Origin: Trichostrongylus colubriformis
Taxonomy: Eukaryota > Nematoda > Chromadorea > Rhabditida > Trichostrongylidae
DNA length: 64,000 nucleotides
Assembly: GCA_963978905.1 (NCBI GenBank)
Contig: OZ022256.1
Span: forward strand, 16,227,863-16,291,862
Reading direction: 5' to 3'
Shown here one piece after another: positions 43,603-56,326 of the stretch. The notes below the pieces were generated by a model. That model saw only the letters and a list, made by a program, of their open reading frames with translations. It ran no database searches and had not been told where the DNA came from. The first letter of the stretch is position 1. Each line of letters starts with the position of its first letter. A program made the position numbers and the translations under genes.

Positions 43603-45315
43603 GATGACGCAGTTTCGACTCTGGGTAAGCAGCTGTCCTCTCAAGAAGAAGAACTGGAGAGCAGACGATTCTCTACGAATCCTCGTTTTTCTTGATGTTC
43701 TCATAATTTTCTCATACAAAAATACTTCGGGTTGCACTTCCTACACCTTTTCCACTCTATTACAATATGGCAACCTTCGCTCCATTTTCATAGTACTACT
43801 GTCACTGAGAACTTTTCACACATGACTTGTTCACACTCACTTCACAAAATCGTGCCGTGGGGCCAGGGGCGGAAAGTTGTGTGTGTATAACATTTCGAGC
43901 TCATTCGCTTTGGCGTTTACCGCGACAAAGTCGTCCTTCAGCTGAAGTGTGCACTGATGTTTCACTTCCCCCGGCTTCCGGAAGTTTTTGAGGTTTTTTT
44001 ATTGCAGAAGGCTGTATTCTGTGAGACTGTTAATGTCGTTGTTCCCATGGTTAACTGACAGGCACGCCACACTAGTGACTTGACCTATCGCAAAACTTGC
44101 AGTCACCTTCGCACACTACTCTGGCAATAACGCATCGTTCCCGTGAGGATGGAAGACCTAATTGACTTTAGCGCGCATGGGTGAGGCTACTTACGCCACA
44201 AAATCGCTTCAGCGGCATCGCACTCCCGGCGTCACCAGTACGACTTGCGAATCGTATGCACTTGGGAGCCCGGCAGAGCGTGGCTGCGCAACCACTGCAC
44301 TTCCACCCATGCCACACTGTCTCCTGCACCCATGCCACCCTCCTCTTCCACCCATGCCACACTGCCTCGCTTGAAGGCGGCCATGCTTTGTCACTGGCAC
44401 TCGCACCCGCCGAGCCGCTCGCCGTGGGTGGCCGCGGATTTTCCGTCATAAGTACACACAACCCCTGAAAACTCCATTTTAAGCTTATAGCGAATAAACT
44501 GAATAGTCCGTCTTGCTCACTCTTCGTTCTTCTACAACAGATCTGTGAAATTTTGGGTGAACAGTCTATTTTCCAAGAAAAAATAAAATCCGAATATTTT
44601 GAATAGTTCAGTTGTGAAGGAAGAACAGGAGAGAAGTCTGGATTTTGTCAACCACACTTCAAAAAATGGTTACCGTAGTGGCATTACATTTGTTGTCTGT
44701 CAGATCACATTCGTTGGATGTCAGTCAAAACCGGTAATAGACGTTTCTTCAAAAATAACTGTGCTGCTTGAGGAATTACCCATTAATCAGCTGTCACAAT
44801 ATGCATCTTCTATGCGAGGTTATGCGTCTCAGCAATGTCCATGAGATTTGTTCTTTGTCAGACCAAACAAGTGCAACTCGTTCCCCTTACAGTGTAACCC
44901 AATCAAGTTGAACAACACACATTACAATATCCAATTGTTTGCCATGCGAGAGGATCCGGATCAGCGTTTTCGAGAAAAACTAAACCGCGCTGTTCGTAAT
45001 GAGGTTGTGTCGCACGGTGGGCTCCATGCAGAGCGTGACGGCTTGGATGAGCATTAAGGGAATCATCCACGGAAACATGGATCCGTTTCTCAGCTGGACA
45101 CTTTCGACATGGCTACTGACGCTTATATGTAAGGTTTCATATGAGAAAAAAAATTCTAAGCAAGAAAAATCGGTACCTACCAGAGGCCTGTTGACATATG
45201 GGCTAGGCCGAGGGTTCGTTAATGGAGAACTTAAATGAGTGATGCGACGAAGGACTCATAAGGGAGGAGTGCACACTGCAAGACCCAAAAAAGTGATGTG
45301 ACTGCTCGAACTGCC
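43603..45315. other. Stretch without supported genes
   Basis: Positions 44190-44440 are GC-rich, with tandem-like CACCCATGCCACACTG units (44300-44370), and open in most frames for that reason. GGGAATCATCCACGGAAAC at 45058 is a lone family B tip. Confidence 0.35.
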
Positions 45316-45669
45316 TAAAGGAATCATGCACGGAGAAATGAGTTTCACTGTTGCCCACAAATATATGTATGTTGTATTCAATTAGTAAGGATCGCGTGCT
45401 ATTTGCACGCGAAAAAGTGATAAACCGGCTAAGATGCAGCTCCACCAAGTGTGGTCGGGACAAGGGGCCTCAGAGTGAATGCCTGCCCCGTCGTCCGCCA
45501 AGGTCGGAAACGGAGAGTAAGACCTTTAATCGACTACCTTTTTGAAGAGCTGTATCTCAGTCAGGCTCTCACTTTTCCGCGTGGAACTTTCTGCGACCCT
45601 TATCAGGCAAATATAACGTAAACGTATGGGTAACAGAGAAAGTCATTTTTCCGTGCACGATTCCTTTGA
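45316..45669. repeat. Long-TIR MITE, family B, diverged copy
   Basis: Tips TAAAGGAATCATGCACGGAGAAA and TTTTTCCGTGCACGATTCCTTT. Inner TGCCCACAAATATATGTATGTTGTATT pairs with AATATAACGTAAACGTATGGGTAAC. Confidence 0.65.
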
Positions 45670-46539
45670 GCAAACTTGATGTTGGCCCTTTCTGAATTTG
45701 GCCAATAAGCCAGCATAGAACTTGCCACGAGAGCGGTGATCTAATTCGCGTCTAGTCACCAGCTGGACACTTCTGACATACACCCGGGTGAGGAAAGGGT
45801 GGGTGTTAACATCAAGACGGAAACGTCACGGGGTTCGGCGTACTACGCGATACGCGCGAGCTGGATGGGCCGTATAGTTAGATTGAAGCGATGACGATGT
45901 TCGCTTCGGCGTAATCGCTCTAGCACTCAACCAGTACGACACCCTTGACTCGTACCCATCGTCTCTCGCCCGTTATACGCGTCCATGCGGATTCTCTGTC
46001 ACGATAGTGCATACACAGGAGGACTGTCGAATCTTTAGCGAGTTGATTTGAACTTGAAACCCTCTGGTCGAACGTTAATGACAGTGCAAGGTCACCTATT
46101 TCATTGAAGGTGGTACTTTAGCATTACCGCCACCCTCAAATCCAGGCTGATGACGAGAACTATGGCCATTCACTCCCTTTCCAATAAGTCGTACTTGGAA
46201 TTTCGACAAGATTCAGTCCAGTTGATTATTTCCTTTTATTTCCTTTTCTCCATTAGGAGCTCGTCGATCGATAATCGTATTACGGTTGTAAATGGTTTCG
46301 AACGATGACATTCTTTCTGAAGACACCGCCTGGGGCGAGCAGAACATGAGAATTAGCAGACACGTTCTCTGAAAACAAACATTCACTCTTTAGGAGGTGC
46401 TTTATAGCGGAACACGCATTAAATAAGCAGGGTTTGGAGTTTTAAAATGATGCCTCAGCACTGCGAACCGCTTTACCACGCACGCATCCGCAGTATGAGT
46501 TGCCGCGAGGGCGTGATAAAATTTGCGGCCGGCTGACAG
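45670..46539. other. Stretch without supported genes
   Basis: AGCTGGACACTTCTGACAT near 45761 repeats AGCTGGACACTTTCGACAT at 45094, suggesting a duplicated fragment. GCGTACTACGCGATACGCGCGAGCTGGATGGGCC belongs to the low-copy repeat also at 10.3 and 17.05 kb. Confidence 0.35.
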
Positions 46540-46745
46540 AGCTCCTCGCCCGTCTGCTTCTACCCCACGGCTAGTGACGCAGAGGGCATAAAATGGTAAG
46601 AGTTAGCAGGGGTTCTTGAGTATATATTTCCCTGGTTTTTCTTTTTTGACACGGTTCTTCATCTACTTTACACTATTGCTGAGCACATCTACATTCATAT
46701 TCTACAAGTATACCACAATCTGACAATTTTACCGCTTCCGGTGTC
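46540..46745 (+). repeat. Dispersed repeat family F copy
   Basis: GCTCCTCGCCCGTCTGCTTCTACCCC, CGGCTAGTGACGCAGAGG and ATTGCTGAGCACATCTACATTCATAT match the family landmarks. Confidence 0.55.
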
Positions 46746-48944
46746 CTGAAATACCACCCGATCGCATCCAAAATCACTAATTTCTCCCCGCATTGGACGC
46801 CCCTTTCCGAACTGAAATACAGCTTTTTAGAGAATTCCTCATTATGTTCGACTCTAATAGAAAGCATATTTGCATACTTCACAAATAATCGTCTTTAGAG
46901 TAATAAAATATTGTTAATAAAACATTACAATTTACCTACAAGTGGTCACCGCCTGTACGAATAACACATCATTTTATCCTTTCAGAAGCACTGGAACCGA
47001 GCTTTTTAATCTCTGAGAATGTTGACCGCCTCAATGTGAGTGGGAGAGGCATTGAATTGGGAAGACATTCATTCATTGAAGTCAATGGGCTATAAACGCA
47101 TCTTTTGAGAACAGCAGCATGGTTTTTTTTTCGTGTGACAACAGCACTGACGAGGGGTTAACGCGGACAGGTTCATGGGTTTGTGGTCGTTTTACAGACA
47201 AAACGAGCGGGAGTTAATGATGTACGACAAATCTTATCGGTCCCACCTCGAAACATCTCGCTTGTGAGTGGAACTGCTTTCGTTCACAAGATTTCTTTGG
47301 TGGAACCAAATTCCGAGTTTTTTATTCAGATTTCATACACTAAGTCCTCTGTCCAGTAAGTGCCTAATGAGCTGGAATGGAATGGGAAATAAATGTACTA
47401 TGCATTTGCGCTTCACTAGCTATACGCTGTAGCTTGGGATCAAGTTTTTGAGTGGTTGGCAGTCGTATTGGCGTTACAGCTTCCTAGCCTTAAAAGAACT
47501 AATAGGATGTGCTGGGCCAGCCGACAGTAAATTCAAAAAGACTTTCGTGGGAACAGGTATTTTCGATATTGGACGAGTTCCTGCTCAACTGCTCCTGACC
47601 TTGCTACCAAGCAGGCTTGGGATCACTCCGCGTTTGCTAGTTACATGTAACATGTACTTACATACAAGGTGGCCAAATATTTGACCACTTGACAAAAGAT
47701 TGGGTAATGTTTGTAGCTCTGGATTCAGGTGGAAAGGATAAGATACGTATCGAACAGGTGAATGATACGCCTTAATGCGCGACTTGCGCGATCGCTCGAG
47801 TCACTTGATCGACTGGATCCTTTCCTTTCCACTTGAATCGCAAACCCTAAACAATACCTTACCATTTCAATTAGAGGTAAGGTATTAGAATGAATTTCGC
47901 TTAAAGGCACATTCCAGGATTACCCTGAGTTGGTTAAAGCGCTAAATACGAAATCCGAGATGCTGAGGAATACGCCGACAAAGAAAAATTCGATTAAAAT
48001 CCCCGAAAAGGGCAAAAATAAGACCTCCTGTCATCTGACCTCGGACGAGATTACCGCGTGAAAACGAGCCTTTTTATCAGTTCTCGCTGGCTGGTGTCAG
48101 AAGGAACTCTAGAATATCACCTGTTTCCTCATGTCAATGTCTCCTTTATCATTGGCATCCTTTCTTATCTTATGTTATCATACAAATCGTAAGCCGCATT
48201 TTCCACGTTGTTGCCATCATTACCACCGGCATTGCTAACAATCACGTCCGGAATGGGAGCGCCCGCGCTCCAGGGTGCGGCCGAGCTGACTTCAAGAGCT
48301 CCGCGCGCTGCGATGCCTCATCGTCGCGCTTGGATATGTGCACAGCCTCCCTGCCAGTTTGGGGAACTATTAGGTCATGTGGAAGGACTGCAGTGTTTCC
48401 CTAATCCTGGAATGTGCCTTCAAGGTATAGGTGATCAACAGACAATTCATAATGTATATCCAGAATTCGACAAGATTGCCTATGAGCCCCACACTCTCAG
48501 TATGCGGAGAAGAACAGAGGTCATCGGGCGCAAGAGATCGCCCTGCAAATCACCCCGAATTTCAATTTTTTTCTCCAAAGTAAACATCAGACAATCAAGA
48601 AAGTCGTGAGGAATAATGCAGACTCTTGCCAGCGTGTTAAAATTCATGCTGTTTGGTTGTTATTGCTGCGAGCGATGAAGTCGTGGAGGCTCATCTGAGA
48701 CCACTTTTGCCGCTATCACGCCATCCGGACCAGGGCTGCTCCTCGCTGGAAGTGCAGATCGAGTCCGGTATTATTTAGGTAATATCTTGAGATATGCGTG
48801 TCTCTGACGACCTCGTTGAGTTAGTTTTGGTGATTGGTTTTGGCTCGATTATCGTCGAATTTGCGGAATTCCGGTAGACCGCCGTCCTTTTGCAAGCTCT
48901 TCTGAACGTCACTCCAGACCGCTCAAATGTAGAAAAAAACTTCG
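46746..48944. other. Stretch without supported genes
   Basis: A plus frame at 48208-48609 is open for 133 codons in a locally GC-rich segment but shows no splice context or recognisable motif. Positions 47730-47830 repeat the 2205-2290 sequence. TTAAAGGCACATTCCAGGATTACC at 47905 resembles the family E tip. Confidence 0.35.
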
Positions 48945-49245
48945 ACTATCCGCATCTTGAGCCTGCGCTACTCCTCACAGTTCAATCTCTGCTTCGAGGA
49001 CTACTTTTACGTGAGCATGGAGTTCGTGTGGCAACGAACCTACGCACCTCGGCAAATGCTTATCCTTGCCCTCTTCGTTATTGCGCCGCCCCAGCTGATT
49101 CGCCGCTAGAATCCTCCCGAATTCTAGCAGTGTATTATGCTATTTGGAACTGTTTGTTGACCACATTACCACTCATGTTGATTTCTCTTTTCTTCCTGGT
49201 ATGATAAAGCTTTATCGTGCGGTCCATACTTTTGACCCTGTATTA
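48945..49245 (+). repeat. Low-copy repeat paired with 18610-18950
   Basis: Shares ordered landmarks with the 18.6-kb copy, including the downstream TGTTTGTTGACCACATTACCACT versus TGTCTGTTGATCACATATACCACT and a following CCTGGTATGATAAAG versus CCAGTATAAAAAGAC. Confidence 0.4.
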
Positions 49246-49779
49246 TGAAACGTAAAAGTAAAAGATAAAAACAGAGAGGACGGACGTGGCTCGTACACAC
49301 TGCGCATGGTGTGGTGTAGGAGAATCGCTCCGACGATTCCTCGCTTCTTCCCTGTGGAGCCCATCGCAAAAATGCCCCGTGCGCATTGCACTTTGAGGTT
49401 TTTCGGCGCCGCATTAGCTCCTTCTGCACAACACCTCGACGCGGGCGCGTAGCGTTTGGGTGTGTGGCAAGTGGTCCGATGGATACTATGGGATCAGCCC
49501 CTCATGGGAGGGTGCGCCTAGCAAGACGATTGATTTGTTACTGTTTTCAAGATCTTAGCGACGTAGCTGGTCTACTTATGGTGAAGATAATAGCCAAAGA
49601 ATAAAGACAGAGATTCGTGAAGTTATTTATGAAAAAAGTTGGATTCATATGATATAAGCGGTTGAGTTGTGTGACATCTTCCACTAAATATAATTTCCAA
49701 TTAAATATGCATAGAAGAAGGGGAAGCTAATCACTGTAAGAATGCGTCATAGAAAAATTGGAGCGTTGTCGCTGCGGGG

Positions 49780-49975
49780 GGGGGGGCATCTTATAAAAGG
49801 TTGCACATCTGAGCATATTGAAGAGATCTTTGAGGGGTCAATCTGCACACTCAGGCGTATATTTCTGCCTAAGCATTGGTGGGAGAAAAGCAGTTCTTCT
49901 TTCCCTGCTAGGTTTGGGTGGATAGTGGGATGCCCCCCCCCTCCTCCTTACTGCGATAGCATCGTCTGAGCTGGT
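49780..49975 (+). repeat. Low-copy repeat with poly-C, pair of 58140-58320
   Basis: GGGTCAATCTGCACACTCAGGCGTATATTTCT...GGATAGTGGGATGCCCCCCC...TGCGATAGCA matches GGGTCAATCTGCACACCAAAGCGCTTATTTCT...ATCCACCCCCCCC...TGCAATAGCACC. A poly-G run sits just left, at 49777. Confidence 0.5.
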
Positions 49976-51059
49976 GAGATTGATGGGTTCGTATTTCACA
50001 TATGATTTGCCCGCCACGCAGCACTGGTAACCTGACCTGTCGCAACACTTGCACACCACCCCGAAGCGTTCCTACAAGAAAGTGGTGACCGCGATCAGCA
50101 GCCCAATTCAGCAAAGCGATAGCGATTGCTATTTTGATTTGACCATGGTGAGCGGAATGAAGGTGGATCCAAGATCAATTCCTGACCTTTCGTAAAGAAG
50201 GTACACGTCTGAAAAGAAAGTGGCGGTGCATGCTCCACAGGTCAAGTACCAGTGACAGTGCGCAATGACCCCCATTTGCAGCGTTCTGCAGATTTCAAAG
50301 GCGAACTCAAAGAATGACGAGAACCCGTTCATCATCATTCTTCCTGACCTTTTCCATTGGCAGTGCACAATTCGAACACACTCATTATGCTTCCCAAGAC
50401 GATTATGCAGAATACCATAAGATTGATGACAACCTCGTACTAGAGCTGTTTTTCTACTTGCCTTGAAAAAAGTGGAAATGCGTAAGTCAGACAAGTGGAG
50501 ACAACGTCAAGTGTAAATTCAGAAATACTCAGGAGGGAGGCGTATTAAAGGCATTACCTGAGGTAAAGACAAAGTGAGAACTGGGAAAACATATTATCTC
50601 TCTACGAATATTCCAGTTCGATAGAGACGGTCGGCGAGACTCACACTGAAAAGCGCGCCTTGGTGCCTTCATCGTGCTGACGCAGCGCTTCCAGTCACGC
50701 TTCCTTGCATCCGTTCGACGAGCTGCTGCGAGGACGAGGTCGTGGAAGGGTACATTGCGAGTCGAGGATTCCTCAACTAGGGCCGTATATGTATGACCGG
50801 ACAAGGGTGGAGGGTCGTACCTGCAGAGGCAGCAGTAAGCACCAGAACCCAACCTCTGAATAAGCAGATGATAGTGATCCCGTGTGAGGAAATGTGTGAT
50901 ATATTTTTTCGCTTCGGATATGAATATAATAATTTATTGCAACTATACAATCCGGCAACAGTTATAGCTATCGTACAGACCATAAAGGAGGGGGTTCGTG
51001 TTTAGTTCCCGCAAAGAGGGGGGTCGTACTTTAGCGGCTATTTTACTCGATACCTGAGG
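49976..51059 (-). other. Weak candidate exon region
   Basis: The minus frame 50494-50129 encodes a Cys-containing peptide (CHQSYGILHNRLGKHNECVR; later CHWYLTCGACTATFF) with a possible donor TACGAAAG|GTCAGG at about 50188. I do not recognise it, its acceptor is poor, and it is not called as a gene. Confidence 0.2.
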
Positions 51060-51185
51060 TGCCTGGAGCAGCCCCTCGCCTTCTGTATCCATCCCCACCG
51101 CCTAGTGACGCAGAGAGGCGAAAGGGAGGTGAAAGGGAAAGGGTTTCAGGTTTCTATTTCTCGGATTTCTAGCAGTTTACGACCT
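51060..51185 (+). repeat. Dispersed repeat family F, short copy
   Basis: GCCCCTCGCCTTCTGTATCCATCCCCACCGCCTAGTGACGCAGAGAGG aligns with the family core. Confidence 0.5.
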
Positions 51186-52544
51186 TCTCCGAAGGAAGTA
51201 AAAGCAATGAAGATTTTCATGTAGAGCGAGAGGTAATGTAACTTCTGGCTCGCGCTACATTGTGCCTCCCCCGGACCCACATTCCTAGAGATGGCGATGA
51301 AGAAAGTGAAGAGTGCTCGTAGCCACTCCATTACAGCGCAAAGTGAAAGTAGGAAGTCGACAGCGGCGAATAGCTTCAATTATTGCTCGCACAACGAAAT
51401 ACATACCATACATTCAAAAAAAGATCAAGAGTAACGATGAGAAAGCCGAAAAGCCATGTAACCGTGGAATCTATGCTTGATGTATAGCATAATCTTATGA
51501 AATTCTTTGCGGTTGAAATAAAAAATACGTACAATTTGGTGTGTGAGCACCTCCTCGAAAAGGAGGAGGGATATATATGAAACCGAAATGTCAAAAATCT
51601 TTTGAACATGTATTCAGCAGAAGCACCACCTTTCACTGCTCCAGATCCAACCTTCACTTCTAATTCTTTCGCCAGAAGCAAAGATGATGTAGTGACAAAT
51701 GGCGCCGCTCCCATAAGCATGGTCCACAAGATCAAATCTGGAATTGATGCCAGGCTCGGACCAAGACAAGTGAAGCCTTCTACGATAGAGTCCTTACTTA
51801 ACACATCGACTGGACCCTGCAAGATATGGTACAGGAGAAATCTCGTTCAAAAATCACTATGGTTCTGGGTGGAAGCAGAATGACTGGCGCACTCGCGAAC
51901 CGAACTTTTTGAATGCATGTGAAATTAACAACAATTAAAACAAAAAATGAAGCGCGAAACACGGGAGTCGTTTCAGGACCCTATAACTTGCGATGCCCCT
52001 ACCTTCACGCGTCACGCCGCTTACTGCACGCTGCGCTGCAAAATCCTGTCCCAACGATACACATCCCAGTGTTTGTGAATGAATGTGAACCAATGCATAC
52101 GAATCCCTGTAAGTTTAAAGACGACTGCGCTTTTTGTCGCTGAACTACTACAGTCCCTTGCACCGGACCTTTCAACAAAACCTCCCGAACGGACAAGTTC
52201 GATATGTTTCGCTTAGAGAATGGTGGTCACACTATGCTTGCTATATCAAGTTGTCCATCGAATGCGTGACGACACATCAAGGAAAAAAACGGACAGTGCT
52301 TTTTAACGGGCCCACGGCGGCATCCAACAACACACACACATGCGATCCTCGTAGTCAAACTTTCCGTGAGAATTCATGAAACGTAAATAATCGCCCGACA
52401 ATCTGTCCTTGTTATACACTAAAAGGTGTGTGTGTATGTGTATTCGGGTCGAGTTGTGTTGCACTTTGCCTCCGTGCCATCATAAGGCTGCTGAGTTGGA
52501 AAATAAACAGAAGCAGCACTTACAGGAAGAAGACAAACCGAATT
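51186..52544. other. Stretch without a confident gene
   Basis: At 51376-51883 the minus strand (148 aa, hydrophobic C-terminus) and the plus strand (93 aa) are both open; neither shows convincing splice sites, so orientation cannot be decided. A short TG-rich microsatellite is at 52426-52442. Confidence 0.3.
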
Positions 52545-53001
52545 AAAGGCACACCTCGCGAAAAATTGTGAGCCCTATCGCTCGTGTTCAAGGATGTAGA
52601 GGCCCTGGTTTACCCACCAGTGAAGAGAAATGAATCAAAACCCCTCAAAACCAACAAAAATAAAGCTCCCTGCCATCGGTCCTCGTACGAGTATGGGAGA
52701 TTAGAAGTGAGTTTTTGCTCGATGATATCGCGCAAAATGCTACGATATCACCTATTCTCCCCTGTTGAAGCTACCTTCGCTATTGATATCGCTGCCTTAC
52801 CTTGTCTTATCGCAAGTTCCCCTCTCGTCTAAGCCGGGTGTGATTCGGCTCGATCGGTTCAACTCGGCTCAGGTCGGCCAGGCCGTGTGCGGCGGGGGTG
52901 AGCCGTGGCGCCGCGAAAAGGGCGCAGTCTTCACAACCATATAAGGGTCTGCCTGCCCTCAGAAGGTAAGGACCACTTTGATTATCGCGTGGTGTGCCTT
53001 T
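52545..53001. repeat. Foldback MITE, family E, second copy
   Basis: Tips AAAGGCACACCTCGCG and GATTATCGCGTGGTGTGCCTTT match the 38.8-kb element. The right inner part has GGTGTGATTCGGCTCG, and the arms are more diverged. Confidence 0.6.
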
Positions 53002-53194
53002 AACTGCAGGCAGCCTTTCAGACACCACATTACCTTTACAAAAGTATTGAACAAGGGTAAGCCAAAGCATGGGGATTTACAGCGATACGCCAATGTATGG
53101 ACGAAGCACCGATGTGCCTTCGATCCCTATTGGGTTCCTCGCCCGAGTGTCTTGCGTCAGGCTCTATAATAGTGTTCAGAATGAATACATCTTT

Positions 53195-53475
53195 ACGGAT
53201 GGAAATGGACAAAAACCCGAGAAATAGGACCTCCTTCTCTCGTTGCTCCTCAACGCGGACGAACTTTCCGTCAAGAGGCGGATACTCCGGACGAAATTTC
53301 CACCGGCATGTTGTCAAGTAAACACAAGAGAACGTCTGGAAATACCTCAACATCTTTTTCCTGGACTGAGCTTCAGGCTAAAACTGAGAGCGCGCTGCAA
53401 TACCTTCGATCTCACCGCATATCCTTGGCCGCTCTCATCGTAGCCAACCAGGAATCACGTCGCTTGGAGGCGAGG
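53195..53475 (+). repeat. Low-copy repeat, pair of 58700-58985
   Basis: CGAGAAATAGGACCTCCTT..., CGGACGAACTTTCCGTCAAGAGG and GAGCGCGCTGCAATACCTTCGATC recur in order at 58733-58925. Neither copy encodes a long protein. Confidence 0.5.
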
Positions 53476-54365
53476 TCGATCTTCCAAAGGCGTCAGCTGT
53501 TATCCGTTGCCCTACTGTTTTCGGATGCACTGCGGGTAAGTTAGCAATATAAAATATAGCTAGCTAGAACACCTGCCATCAGTTTGTAGGCTTGAAAGGA
53601 GTCATATCTCATAGAGAGTTTCCTCAACGCGTAACCCTCCTACCTGTTGGGGACAGAGAATTTTTTTAATTTCTCGGGGGGTAAAGTACTCAACGTTAAT
53701 CCTAACGGGACGCGCCGCGCATTCTACTTCCAATCAGAATTGTAGTAGCAGTTAAATGTGGTTTGTACCAGGAAATCACTTGCAGGGACAGCTAATGAAC
53801 AAGTGAATACGCTTGTCCCCCATCGAACATCACTAACGATTCACTTATTCCGGAAGGATGGGAAATTGGTTTGTCCTAGATAGTGATTGATTTACTCAAT
53901 GATCTGACTATGCTACTGGAAGTGGCGCCTCTTACACCACAGTCAGAAAAGCACCGTTGTCATAAAAATGAAGTGGGAGTACATCTTCAATATTTAATCA
54001 CCATTTCGAATCTCATTGAAGGTTCTTGGAAACAGTGCGATTTCACATGTTAACAGATGAAGAACCGCAGAGGATACCCTGCTCACTATTTAAAATGTCC
54101 ACAAAGAATAAAGCGGGGATGAGCTCATCAAAAGCTACTCATCATTTGATAAAATGCAAATTACAAGTGCTACCATTAAGTGAATGATGGCAATCAACGG
54201 CACATTAAGGCCAGGTGAGCCGTGTCTGACTGTTAATGGGTGCGGACAACTGCAGGGATAGCACATGCAAGAAAGCGACTCTCAAAAGAGGTTGTACCAC
54301 TAATCGGCATCCTTTGCTGATGGTGATACCCACATTCAAACCGTTTCAATGCCTGAATGTTCCTA

Positions 54366-54470
54366 TTCTGTAGCTCAGCTATACTAATTCTAACGACAAG
54401 TATTTGTTTTAAGAGGAAATTCTGTAGCTCAGCTATACTAATTCTAACGACAAGTATTTGTTTAAGAGGA
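54366..54470 (+). repeat. 53-bp tandem duplication
   Basis: Two adjacent copies of a 53/52-bp unit starting ATTCTGTAGCTCAGC, differing by one T in a T-run. Confidence 0.9.
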
Positions 54471-56326
54471 AAAGTGCGGGATCTGTTGAGTGGAAGGAGT
54501 ATCGAGTAAAGGCTGCAAGTGTGAAGTCGGCATTTAGGAATAGAGAGGCGAAGGCCAGGTGTTCAGAGACGCATAGTGAAAAGGCGGAATGTTGGCGGAA
54601 ATTTTGAACTGCGTTCCACCTACCAATGGCTGGTCAGATGTCGGTCGGAGGGACTCAAACGAGTTGCCTTCATTCTTCGGAAGTTAAAGGTAGAACAAAG
54701 ACGCATTGTTGAATTCTAGCAGAGTGTCATGCAAGTAAAATTGAATATGACATTTGAAAACTCTATACGAGAAAGCGAATTAACAGTATTCATGTAGGGA
54801 ACTTTGCTCGGTTGTGGCCGGTTTTCAGAGCTTCGCAGATATTTTTGCACATTATCGGACGATAGCTTAATGCAGAAAGACTTCTGTTTGCAACCGACCT
54901 CTCAATCCAATACACATGTAATAACTACGGATAATCATGAGGTGAGCAACTAATAGCGGTCGAAAGGCGTGGCTTGTGCGACGGGTGGAACTTGAAGGTG
55001 GAAAAGGATATCCTCGGAAAGGATGAAGTGCGGGTTCGAAAACCGTCCGACACCGAGCTTTTGCCCATAACTCAGCATCCTTGTAGTAACTTTCTCATAG
55101 CGGGCTGCGGCGATGATCAGCAGCTATCAAAAACCAGAAATATAGAAAAGAATTTGAAATGTTGCAACTTGACTCTTTTTCCAGTGTAACGAATTTTCAA
55201 ACAGAAACATCACCTTGAAGGATGTAAGATCGTTGCAACCCACATCATTTCATGTGCAATTGTGCGGAAGACTTCCGATGGAATGGAAGCATTGGAAGAC
55301 TTAGAAAGTTCGGATACATGAAGTGGTATGTATGTATGTAGCTATAACATTTCGAGTATTGTCGCCTTGTTCTTAAAGTATCAGGTCCTATAATCCTTCT
55401 CTGAGGCCATGCGCATAATTAAGAGCTTTCGTAAGGCTGTTTTATAATTCAACCAACTTGCCTAGCGCACAATACAGCGCACATTACATAAAGTAATAAT
55501 GTACAAATGCAAAATAGACTTGATCTTTGCTTGAATGGTGATTTTGAATGAGAATGTTGGGAGAAGTCTTACACCCTCTTGTGAGCTCAAGTAGAGCTGG
55601 TATTTCAGTAGAGAACTTCGGTTTGAGAAGAAACCGCGGAAACAGTGACTGTCGAAAATAGTTAATAGGCAATGACGTCACCAACCGTGATCTAACACAC
55701 TTTCACTAAATTCGAAAAGGTAAATTTAAATAAAAATACTGAGAAGAAACTCAAATCAACAAGTTTGAGAAACCTTCTTACCTTATGGAAACTGCAGAAA
55801 ATAGTTGGGAATAAGTTGGAATAGCTGGAGTAAACCTCGAAGAATCCTCCTCCCCTGACTTTGAAAAATGCACCTGCACACTTTGTATTGATAGAATAGG
55901 ATTTAGTTAGCACTAGACTCTTGAACATAAGAAGCGAGTAAGGGTTCAGTCTGCAATTATCTTATTTTGTGGATCTGTGAAAAATGCGTGGCTGCTGCAA
56001 AAGGTGCTGCACCCATTTTTTGTGTTTTGCGAGTTGCTGTGGCCAACCGGCTTTATACCTGAGGTGGTCAACCACACCTATATAGGGGGGAGGGGCAACA
56101 CTTTTAATAACCCCAGCAAATGCGGGCGCTCATTGCTTTCTGCTGTTTCATTTGTAGCGCTTTGATCAACTGCAAATTCGAGCAGTTCACTCGCATTTTT
56201 GCACTTCTAAAGTCATGAACAAAATGTTCCATCTGACACAATGACTCCTTCACTTGCAGGGCTGACATCAAGTTGCCTCCGTCGCGATTCAGCTAAACAA
56301 GAGCTCGTTAAGCGAAGTCATCCAAG
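54471..56326. other. Stretch with a SINE fragment and no supported gene
   Basis: Apart from 55011-55094 (SINE), only chance frames are visible. A TATG microsatellite (TATGTATGTATG) is at 55327-55338. Confidence 0.35.
55011..55094 (+). repeat. SINE fragment
   Basis: TCGGAAAGGATGAAGTGCGGGTTCG and CGAGCTTTTGCCCATAACTCAGCATCC match the 33.6- and 36.3-kb copies; the B box is damaged (GGTTCGAAAACC). Confidence 0.6.

Noticed and set aside
43191..43737. 136-aa plus and 160-aa minus frames
   Set aside because: Both lie in the family B inverted repeat and encode mirrored peptides; not genes.
48208..48609. 133-aa plus frame
   Set aside because: Open in a GC-rich patch with no recognisable domain or splice support.
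51376..51883. 148-aa minus and 93-aa plus frames
   Set aside because: Mutually overlapping and without splice evidence; cannot choose one.
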